From Petrolisthes cinctipes (Eukaryota > Arthropoda > Malacostraca > Decapoda > Porcellanidae), in NCBI GenBank assembly GCA_033782935.1, contig JAWQEG010000488.1:682001-746000 (forward strand): 64,000 bases of DNA, in the 5' to 3' direction. Below the pieces are notes generated by a model. It saw only the letters and a program-made list of their open reading frames with translations, was not told where the DNA came from and did no database searches. A program made the position numbers and the translations under genes. Positions 1 to 8,170 of the stretch are shown piece after piece; positions within the stretch are counted from its first letter, which is position 1, and each line of letters starts with the position of its first letter.

Positions 1-327
1 TCAGTGTTAGAGTATTTTCAAAATACAGGCCCAAAACATGCTGAAAATCGATATTTTAGATGCCCAAAGTCAATATGTGCATGTATCTTCTGTACCCGTT
101 TATATCTCAAATTCAGGCTCAAAACACCCGAAAATTCAATATTTTGGGGTCCCAGAAGCAATCTGTATATGCCTACACAGTGCTAGAATATTTTCAAAAT
201 ATAGGCTAAAAACATGCTAAAAATCGACATTTTAGGTGCCAAAAAATCGATATCTCAAATTCAGTCCCAAAACACCCGAAAATTCGATATTTATAGGTCC
301 CAGAAGGTATCTGTACATGCCTACTCT

Positions 328-1330
328 GTGTTAGAGTATTTTCAAAATACAGGCCAAAAACATACTGAAAATCGATCTTTTAGGTGCCCAAAAGTCGATA
401 TGTGCATGCATCTTCTGTACCCGTTTATATCTCAAATTCTGGCCCTAAACACCCGAAAATTCGATATTTTGGGGTCCCAGAAGCGATCTGTACATGCCTA
501 CTCCGTGTTAGAGTATTTTCAAATTTCAGGCCCAAAACATGCTGAAAATCGATATTTTTGGTGCCCAAAGTCAATATGTGCATGTATCATCTGTACCCGT
601 TTATATCTCAAATTCAGGCTCAAAACACCCGAAAATTCAATATTTTGGGGTCCCAGAAGCAATCTGTACATGCCTACTCAGTGCTAGAATATTTTCAAAA
701 TATAGGCTAAAAACATGCTAAAAATCGATCTTTTAGGTGCCAAAAAGTCGATATCTCAAATTCAGTCCCAAAACACCCGAAAATTCGATATTTAGAGGTC
801 CCAGAAGGTATCTGTACATGCCTACTCCGTGTTAGAGTATTTTATAAAATACAGGCCAAAAACATACTGAAAATCGATCTTTTAGGTGCCCAAAAGTCGA
901 TATGTGCATGCATCTTCTGTACCCGTTTATATCTCAAATTCTGGCCCTAAACACCCGAAAATTCGATATTTTGGAGTCCCAGAAGCGATCTGTACATGCC
1001 TACTCCGGGTTAGAGTATTTTCAAAATTCAGGCCCAAAACATGCTGAAAATCGATATTTTTGGTGCCCAAAGTCAATATGTGCATGCATCTTCAGTACCC
1101 GTTTATATCTCAAATTCAGGTTCAAAACACCCGAAAATTCAATATTTTGGGGTCCCAGAAGCAATCTGTACATGCCTACACAGTGCTAGAATATTTTCAA
1201 AATATAGGCTAAAAACATGCTAAAAATCGACATTTTAGGTGCCAAAAAATCGATATCTCAAATTCAGTCCCAAAACACCCGAAAATTCGATATTTAGAGG
1301 TCCCAGAAGGTATCTGTACATGCTTACTCC
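328..1330 (+). repeat. 1003 bp tandem repeat, copy 1
   Basis: La1-Lb1-S-La1-Lb1-S, immediately followed by a near-identical copy at 1331-2333. Both copies carry the one-base-longer La1 with 'attttataaaat', the 'gggttagag' Lb1 start and 'tggagtccc'. The related block at 4338-5340 has only one such copy. Confidence 0.88.
837..852. repeat. Perfect 16 bp palindrome in La1 (first of three)
   Basis: Replacing the central C of the usual dyad by AT gives GTATTTTATAAAATAC, a perfect 16 bp palindrome. It also occurs at 1840-1855 and 4847-4862 and makes those La1 monomers 178 bp. All three sit in copies of the same duplicated segment, so they descend from one event. Confidence 0.95.
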
Positions 1331-2333
1331 GTGTTAGAGTATTTTCAAAATACAGGCCAAAAACATACTGAAAATCGATCTTTTAGGTGCCCAAAAGTCG
1401 ATATGTGCATGCATCTTCTGTACCCGTTTATATCTCAAATTCTGGCCCTAAACACCCGAAAATTCGATATTTTGGGGTCCCAGAAGCGATCTGTACATGC
1501 CTACTCCGTGTTAGAGTATTTTCAAATTTCAGGCCCAAAACATGCTGAAAATCGATATTTTTGGTGCCCAAAGTCAATATGTGCATGTATCATCTGTACC
1601 CGTTTATATCTCAAATTCAGGCTCAAAACACCCGAAAATTCAATATTTTGGGGTCCCAGAAGCAATCTGTACATGCCTACTCAGTGCTAGAATATTTTCA
1701 AAATATAGGCTAAAAACATGCTAAAAATCGATCTTTTAGGTGCCAAAAAGTCGATATCTCAAATTCAGTCCCAAAACACCCGAAAATTCGATATTTAGAG
1801 GTCCCAGAAGGTATCTGTACATGCCTACTCCGTGTTAGAGTATTTTATAAAATACAGGCCAAAAACATACTGAAAATCGATCTTCTAGGTGCCCAAAAGT
1901 CGATATGTGCATGCATCTTCTGTACCCGTTTATATCTCAAATTCTGGCCCTAAACACCCGAAAATTCGATATTTTGGAGTCCCAGAAGCGATCTGTACAT
2001 GCCTACTCCGGGTTAGAGTATTTTCAAAATTCAGGCCCAAAACATGCTGAAAATCGATATTTTTGGTGCCCAAAGTCAATATGTGCATGCATCTTCAGTA
2101 CCCGTTTATATCTCAAATTCAGGTTCAAAACACCCGAAAATTCAATATTTTGGGGTCCCAGAAGCAATCTGTACATGCCTACACAGTGCTAGAATATTTT
2201 CAAAATATAGGCTAAAAACATGCTAAAAATCGACATTTTAGGTGCCAAAAAATCGATATCTCAAATTCAGTCCCAAAACACCCGAAAATTCGATATTTAG
2301 AGGTCCCAGAAGGTATCTGTACATGCTTACTCC
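1331..2333 (+). repeat. 1003 bp tandem repeat, copy 2
   Basis: Same six monomers as 328-1330. Differences seen by eye include 'cttctaggtgcc' near 1883 where copy 1 has 'cttttaggtgcc'. Both copies end with an S monomer that has 'catgcttactcc', as does the single copy ending at 5340. Confidence 0.86.
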
Positions 2334-3364
2334 GTGTTAGAGTATTTTCAAAATACAGGCCAAAAACATACTGAAAATCGATCTTTTAGGTGCCCAAAAG
2401 TCGATATGTGCATGCATCTTCTGTACACGTTTATATCTCAAATTCAGTCCCAAAACACCCGAAAATTCGATATTTAGAGGTCCCAGAAGCGATCTGTACA
2501 TGCCTACTCCGTGATAGAGTATTTTCAAAATACATGCTCAAAACATACTGAAAATCGATCTTTTAGGTGCACAAAAGTCGATATGTGCATGTATCTTCTG
2601 TACCCGTTTATATCTCAAATTCAGGCTCAAAACACCCGAAAATGCAATATTTTGGGGTCCCAGAAGCAATCTGTACATGCCTACTCAGTGTTAGAGTATT
2701 TTCAAAATACAGGCCCAAAACATGCTGAAAATCGATATTTTAGATACCCAAAGTCAATATGTGCATGTATCTTCTGTACCCGTTTATATTTCAAATTCAG
2801 GCTCAAAACACCCGAAAATTCAATATTTTGGGGTCCCAGAAGCAATCTGTACATGCCTACACAGTGCTAGAATATTTTCAAAATATAGGCTAAAAACATG
2901 CTAAAAATCGACATTTTAGGTGCCAAAAAATCGATATCTCAAATTCAGTCCCAAAACACCCGAAAATTCGATATTTAGAGGTCCCAGAAGGTATCTGTAC
3001 ATGCCTACTCCGTGTTAGAGTATTTTCAAAATACAGGCCAAAAACATACTGAAAATCGATCTTTTAGGTGCCCAAAAGTCGATATGTGCATGCATCTTCT
3101 GTACCCGTTTATATCTCAAATTCTGGCCCTAAACACCCGAAAATTCGATATTTTGGGGTCCCAGAAGCGATCTGTACATGCCTACTCCGTGTTAGAGTAT
3201 TTTCAAATTTCAGGCCCAAAACATGCTGAAAATCGATATTTTTGGTGCCCAAAGTCAATATGTGCATGTATCTTCTGTACCCGTTTATATCTCAAATTCA
3301 GGCTCAAAACACCCGAAAATTCAATATTTTGGGGTCCCAGAAGCAATCTGTACATGCCTACACA

Positions 3365-4010
3365 GTGCTAGAATATTTTCAAAATATAGGCTAAAAACAT
3401 GCTAAAAATCGACATTTTAGGTGCCAAAAAATCGATATCTCAAATTCAGTCCTAAAACACCCGAAAATTCGATATTTAGAGGTCCCAGAAGGTATCTGTA
3501 CATGCCTACTCCGTGTTAGAGTATTTTCAAAATTCAGGCCCAAAACATGCTGAAAATCGATATTTTTGGTGCCCAAAGTCAATATGTGCATGTATCTTCT
3601 GTACCCGTTTATATCTCAAATTCAGGCTCAAAACACCCGAAAATTCAATATTTTGGGGTCCCAGAAGCAATCTGTACATGCCTACTCAGTGCTAGAATAT
3701 TTTCAAAATATAGGCTAAAAACATGCTAAAAATCGATCTTTTAGGTGCCAAAAAGTCGATATCTCAAATTCAGTCCCAAAACACCCGAAAATTCGATATT
3801 TAGGGGTCCCAGAAGCGACCTGTACATGCCTACTCCGTGTTTCAGTATTTTCAAAATACATGCTCAAAACATACTGAAAATCGATCTTTTAGGTGCACAA
3901 AAGTCGATATGTGCATGCATCTTCAGTACCCGTTTATATCTCAAATTCAGGCTCAAAACACCCGAAAATTCAATATTTTGGGGTCCCAGAAGCAATCTGT
4001 ACATGCCTAC
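3365..4010 (+). repeat. Linker of four monomers between the two left blocks
   Basis: S 3365, Lb1 3513 (no La1 before it), S 3689, La2 3837 (gtgtttcag start, continuing to 4013). S 3365 runs straight into Lb1, so one La1 is missing. The same S2-Lb1 junction recurs at 8171 and, in other contexts, at 28829, 35595, 40661, 46390 and 59148. Confidence 0.85.
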
Positions 4011-6371
4011 TCAGTGTTAGAGTATTTTCAAAATACAGCCCCAAAACATGCTGAAAATCGATATTTTAGATGCCCAAAGTCAATATGTGCATGTATCTTC
4101 TGTACCCGTTTATATCTCAAATTCAGGCTCAAAACACCCGAAAATTCAATATTTTGGGGTCCCAGAAGCAATCTGTATATGCCTACACAGTGCTAGAATA
4201 TTTTCAAACTATAGGCTAAAAACATGCTAAAAATCGACATTTTAGGTGCCAAAAAATCGATATCTCAAATTCAGTCCCAAAACACCCGAAAATTCGATAT
4301 TTATAGGTCCCAGAAGGTATCTGTACATGCCTACTCCGTGTTAGAGTATTTTCAAAATACAGGCCAAAAACATACTGAAAATCGATCTTTTAGGTGCCCA
4401 AAAGTCGATATGTGCATGCATCTTCTGTACTCGTTTATATCTCAAATTCTGGCCCTAAACACCCGAAAATTCGATATTTTGGGGTCCCAGAAGCGATCTG
4501 TTCATGCCTACTCAGTGTTAGAGTATTTTCAAATTTCAGGCCCAAAACATGCTGAAAATCGATATTTTTGGTGCCCAAAGTCAATATGTGCATGTATCAT
4601 CTGTACCCGTTTATATCTAAAATTCAGGCTCAAAACACCCGAAAATTCAATATTTTGGGGTCCCAGAAGCAATCTGTACATGCCTACTCAGTGCTAGAAT
4701 ATTTTCAAAATATAGGCTAAAAACATGCTAAAAATCGATCTTTTAGGTGCCAAAAAGTCGATATCTCAAATTCAGTCCCAAAACACCCGAAAATTCGATA
4801 TTTAGAGGTCCCAGAAGGTATCTGTACATGCCTACTCCGTGTTAGAGTATTTTATAAAATACAGGCCAAAAACATACTGAAAATCGATCTTTTAGGTGCC
4901 CAAAAGTCGATATGTGCATGCATCTTCTGTACCCGTTTATATCTCAAATTCTGGCCCTAAACACCCGAAAATTCGATATTTTGGAGTCCCAGAAGCGATC
5001 TGTACATGCCTACTCCGGGTTAGAGTATTTTCAAAATTCAGGCCCAAAACATGCTGAAAATCGATATTTTTGGTGCCCAAAGTCAATATGTGCATGCATC
5101 TTCAGTACCCGTTTATATCTCAAATTCAGGTTCAAAACACCCGAAAATTCAATATTTTGGGGTCCCAGAAGCAATCTGTACATGCCTACACAGTGCTAGA
5201 ATATTTTCAAAATATAGGCTAAAAACATGCTAAAAATCGACATTTTAGGTGCCAAAAAATCGATATCTCAAATTCAGTCCCAAAACACCCGAAAATTCGA
5301 TATTTAGAGATCCCAGAAGGTATCTGTACATGCTTACTCCGTGTTAGAGTATTTTCAAAATACAGGCCAAAAACATACTGAAAATCGATCTTTTAGGTGC
5401 CCAAAAATCGATATGTGCATGCATCTTCTGTACACGTTTATATCTCAAATTCAGTCCCAAAACACCCGAAAATTCGATATTTAGAGGTCCCAGAAGCGAT
5501 CTGTACATGCCTACTCCGTGATAGAGTATTTTCAAAATACATGCTCAAAACATACTGAAAATCGATCTTTTAGGTGCACAAAAGTCGATATGTGCATGGA
5601 TTTTCTGTACCCGTTTATATCTCAAATTCAGGCTCAAAACACCCGAAAATGCAATATTTTGGGGTCCCAGAAGCAATCTGTACATGCCTACTCAGTGTTA
5701 GAGTATTTTCAAAATACAGGCCCAAAACATGCTGAAAATCGATATTTTAGATGCCCAAAGTCAATATGTGCATGTATCTTCTGTACCCGTTTATATTTCA
5801 AATTCAGGCTCAAAACACCCGAAAATTCAATATTTTGGGGTCCCAGAAGCAATCTGTACATGCCTACACAGTGCTAGAATATTTTCAAAATATAGGCTAA
5901 AAACATGCTAAAAATCGACATTTTAGGTGCCAAAAAATCGATATCTCAAATTCAGTCCCAAAACACCCGAAAATTCGATATTTAGAGGTCCCAGAAGGTA
6001 TCTGTACATGCCTACTCCGTGTCAGAGTATTTTCAAAATACAGGCCAAAAACATACTGAAAATCGATCTTTTAGGTGCCCAAAAGTCGATATGTTCATGC
6101 ATCTTCTGTACCCGTTTATCTCTCAAATTCTGGCCCTAAACACCCGAAAATTCGATATTTTGGGGTCCCAGAAGCGATCTGTACATGCCTACTCCGTGTT
6201 AGAGTATTTTCAAATTTCAGGCCGAAAACATGCTGAAAATCGATATTTTTGGTGCCCAAAGTCAATATGTGCATGTATCTTCTGTACCCGTTTATATCTC
6301 AAATTCAGGCTCAAAACACCCGAAAATTCAATATTTTGGGTTCCCAGAAGAAATCTGTACATGCCTACTCA
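4011..6371 (+). repeat. Left block, copy 2
   Basis: Monomer map: Lb2 4014, S 4190, La1 4338, Lb1 4515, S 4691, La1 4839 (178 bp), Lb1 5017, S 5193, La1-type 5341, La2 5518 (gtgatag), Lb2 5695, S 5871, La1 6019, Lb1 6196. The same order occurs in 1-3364, including the unusual La1-La2 junction (5341 to 5518, as 2334 to 2511), but without the second 1003 bp copy. Confidence 0.85.
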
Positions 6372-6844
6372 GTGCTAGAATATTTTCAAAATATAGGCTA
6401 AAAACATGCTAAAAATCGATCTTTTATGTGCCAAAAAGTCGATATCTCAAATTCAGTCCCAAAACACCCGAAAATTCGATATTTAGGGGTCCCAGAAGCG
6501 ATCGGTACATGCCTACTCCGTGTTAGAGTATTTTCAAAATACATGCTCAAAACATACTGAAAATCGATCTTTTAGGTGCACAAAAGTCGATATGTGCATG
6601 CATCTTCAGTACCCGTTTATATCTCAAATTCAGGTTCAAAACACCCGAAAATTCAATATTTTGGGGTCCCAGAAGCAATCTGTACATGCCTACACAGTGC
6701 TAGAATATTTTCAAAATATAGGCTAAAAACATGCTAAAAATCGATCTTTTAGGTGCCAAAAAGTCGATATCTCAAATTCAGTCCGAAAACACCCGAAAAT
6801 TTGATATTTAGGGGTCCCAGAAGCGATCTGTACGTGCCTACTCC

Positions 6845-7020
6845 GTGTTAGAGTATTTTCAAAATACATGCTCAAAACATACTGAAAATCGATCTTTTAG
6901 ATGCCCAAAGTCAATATGTGCATGTATCTTCTGTACCCGTTTATATCTCAAATTCAGGCTCAAAACACCCGAAAATTCAATATTTTGGGGTCCCAGAAGC
7001 TATCTGTACATGCCTACACA
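6845..7020 (+). repeat. Chimeric monomer La2/Lb2 (176 bp)
   Basis: It starts as La2 ('catgctcaaaacatactg', 'atcgatctttt') and continues as Lb2 ('agatgcccaaagtcaatatg', 'gcatgtatc'). The switch lies within the shared stretch around 'cttttag', positions about 6893-6901. It replaces a La2-Lb2 pair by one hybrid, so this trimer is one monomer short. This is the product expected of unequal exchange between adjacent monomers. Confidence 0.86.
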
Positions 7021-7168
7021 GTGCTAGAATATTTTCAAAATATAGGCTAAAAACATGCTAAAAATCGACATTTTAGGTGCCAAAAAATCGATATCTCAAA
7101 TTCAGTCCCAAAACACCCGAAAATTCGATATTTAGAGGTCCCACAAGGTATCTGTACATGCCTACTCC

Positions 7169-7345
7169 GTGTTAGAGTATTTTCAAAATACAGGCCAAAA
7201 ACATACTGAAAATCGATCTTTTAGGTGCCCAAAAGTCGATATGTGCATGCATCTTCTGTACCCGTTTATATCTCAAATTCTGGCCCTAAACACCCGAAAA
7301 TTCGATATTTTGGGGTCCCAGAAACGATCTGTACATGCCTACTCC
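7169..7345 (+). repeat. Monomer La1 (177 bp), type copy
   Basis: The first half (about 89 bp) runs from gtgttag to 'gcatgcatcttct'; the second half (about 88 bp) starts at 'gtacccgttt'. Diagnostic bases are 'aggccaaaaacatactg', 'gcccaaaagtcgatatg', 'ctggccctaaac' and a CpG in 'gaaaattcgatatttt'. This copy has 'gaaacgatctg' where most La1 copies have 'gaagcgatctg'. It contains the self-complementary octamer TGCATGCA (with SphI and NsiI sites) that Lb monomers lack, so a digest at those sites would give a 501 bp ladder. The dyad GTATTTT-C-AAAATAC lies at 7177-7191. La1 nearly always follows an S monomer that ends in the S2 form. Confidence 0.92.
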
Positions 7346-7521
7346 GTGTTAGAGTATTTTCAAATTTCAGGCCCAAAACATACTGAAAATCGATATTTTT
7401 GGTGCCCAAAGTCAATATGTGCATGTATCTTCTGTACCCGTTTATATCTCAAATTCAGGCTCAAAACACCCGAAAATTCAATATTTTGGGGTCCCAGAAG
7501 CAATCTGTACATGCCTACTCA
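7346..7521 (+). repeat. Monomer Lb1 (176 bp), type copy
   Basis: Lb1 is recognised by 'gatatttttggtgcccaaagtcaatatg', one base shorter than La because of 'cccaaag' in place of 'cccaaaag'. It has CA where La1 has CG at three places: 'gtcaatatg', 'aaattcaatatt' and 'gcaatctg'. The 'caaatttcagg' form seen here also occurs at 505, 1508, 3189, 4515, 6196, 11177, 19320 and 19821. The 'caaaattcagg' form dominates elsewhere and is nearly the only form right of 20 kb. Lb1 normally lies between La1 and an S monomer. Confidence 0.9.
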
Positions 7522-7669
7522 GTGCTAGAATATTTTCAAAATATAGGCTAAAAACATGCTAAAAATCGATCTTTTAGGTGCCAAAAAGTCGATATCTCAA
7601 ATTCAGTCCCAAAACACCCGAAAATTCGATATTTAGGGGTCCCAGAAGCGATCTGTACATGCCTACTCC
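7522..7669 (+). repeat. Monomer S1 (148 bp), type copy
   Basis: S1 starts gtgctagaatatt and lacks 29 bp relative to La: 'gtcgatat' runs directly into 'ctcaaattc', whereas La has 25 more bases and a second ATAT between them. S1 has 'aaaatcgatctttt' and ends 'ggggtcccagaagcgatctg'. S1 is followed almost always by La2. Its dyad at 7530-7544 reads ATATTTT-C-AAAATAT, with both outer bases changed relative to La so that pairing is kept. Confidence 0.92.
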
Positions 7670-7846
7670 GTGTTAGAGTATTTTCAAAATACATGCTCAA
7701 AACATACTGAAAATCGATCTTTTAGGTGCACAAAAGTCGATATGTGCATGCATCTTCAGTACCCGTTTATATCTCAATTTCAGGCTCAAAACACCCGAAA
7801 ATTCAATATTTTTGGGTCCCAGAAGCAATCTGTACATGCCTACTCA
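7670..7846 (+). repeat. Monomer La2 (177 bp), type copy
   Basis: The first half is La-like: 'actgaaaatcgatctttt', 'aaaagtcgatatgtgcatgcatc'. Private bases are 'catgctcaaaac', 'gtgcacaaaag' and 'cttcagtaccc'. The second half is Lb-like: 'caggctcaaaac', 'attcaatatt', 'gcaatctg' and a 'ctca' end. La2 therefore looks like an old recombinant between the La and Lb types, with the switch near the half-monomer boundary. It alternates with La1 along the array. Confidence 0.88.
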
Positions 7847-8022
7847 GTGTTAGAGTATTTTGAAAATACAGGCCCAAAACATGCTGAAAATCGATATTTT
7901 AGATGCCCAAAGTCAATATGTGCATGTATCTTCTGTACCCATTTATATCTCAAATTCAGGCTCAAAACACCTGAAAATTCAATATTTTGGGGTCCCAGAA
8001 GCAATGTGTACATGCCTACACA
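7847..8022 (+). repeat. Monomer Lb2 (176 bp), type copy
   Basis: Lb2 is Lb-like but has 'aaaatacaggccc', so the dyad is kept (broken in this copy by 'ttttgaaaa'), and 'gatattttagatgccc' instead of 'gatatttttggtgccc'. Derived forms right of 38 kb have 'tttagaagccc' (38218, 44926, 46881, 49200, 52530, 54172) or 'tttagacgccc' (56004, 60479; 'ttcagacgccc' at 50206). Copies with 'gatgccaaaag' (16136, 17316, 23768, 26387, 57832, 58333, 62131) or 'gatgtcaaaag' (33153) form another subgroup. Confidence 0.88.
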
Positions 8023-8170
8023 GTGCTAGAATATTTTCAAAATATAGGCTAAAAACATGCTAAAAATCGACATTTTAGGTGCCAAAAAATCGATATCTCA
8101 AATTCAGTCCTAAAACACCCGAAAATTCTATATTTAGAGGTCCCAGAAGGTATCTGTACATGCCTACTCC
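8023..8170 (+). repeat. Monomer S2 (148 bp), type copy
   Basis: S2 shares the 29 bp deletion with S1 but has 'atcgacattttagg', 'ccaaaaaatcgatatctc' and ends 'gaggtcccagaaggtatctg'. It is followed by La1, or by Lb1 where La1 has been lost, as here at 8171. Mixed forms exist: 681 and 1684 combine the S1 start (gatctt) with the S2 end (gagg). From about 38.4 kb rightward a third S form with 'catgctgaaaatcgatattttaggtgcc' becomes common, which looks like an Lb-type first half acquired by an S monomer. Confidence 0.88.

Larger units (their letters stand above)
1..3364 (+). repeat. Left block, copy 1 (contains a doubled 1003 bp segment)
   Basis: Monomer map: Lb2 4, S 180, La1 328, Lb1 505, S 681, La1 829 (178 bp), Lb1 1007, S 1183, La1 1331, Lb1 1508, S 1684, La1 1832 (178 bp), Lb1 2010, S 2186, La1-type 2334, La2 2511 (gtgatag), Lb2 2688, S 2864, La1 3012, Lb1 3189. 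The block resembles 4011-6371 at offset 4010 left of about 1330 and at offset 3007 right of it. Shared private marks include 'gtctgtatatgcc' near 168/4178 in the form 'atctgtatatgcc', 'gggttagag' at Lb1 starts and 'ttttggagtccc' in the 178 bp La1 monomers. The left end is cut by the window. Confidence 0.85.
7169..8170 (+). repeat. Reference 1002 bp six-monomer higher-order repeat
   Basis: This is a complete unit in the order La1-Lb1-S1-La2-Lb2-S2, with lengths 177+176+148+177+176+148 = 1002. It is two 501 bp trimers that differ consistently. The first has 'aggccaaaaacatac', 'ctggccctaaac' and 'gatatttttggtg'. The second has 'catgctcaaaacatac', 'gtgcacaaaag' and 'tttagatgccc'. The same order recurs at 8996-9997 and, with small indels, at 13962-14956. 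Many other stretches are this unit with one monomer lost or one trimer repeated. I chose this copy as reference because all six monomers have standard length. Its Lb1 carries the 'caaatttcagg' and 'catactg' variants rather than the commoner 'caaaattcagg' and 'catgctg'. Confidence 0.93.

Noticed and set aside
1331..1690. Recurring 119-codon open frames on the plus strand, one in nearly every trimer, with similar peptides
   Set aside because: They begin at the GTG of gtgttag and end at the TAG in gtgctag of the S monomer. They recur because 501 is divisible by 3 and the repeat happens to lack stops in that frame. A second frame overlaps for 60 codons, and peptide changes follow subtype DNA changes with no sign of codon constraint. 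No promoter or unique flank is present. I treat them as satellite sequence.
7280..7310. Possible CENP-B box around 'acacccgaaaattcgatatt' (CGGG core on the minus strand)
   Set aside because: The known box needs TTCG, four bases, A, two bases, then CGGG. On the minus strand the bases 11 to 8 before CGGG are TATC and the third base before it is T, so the pattern fails.
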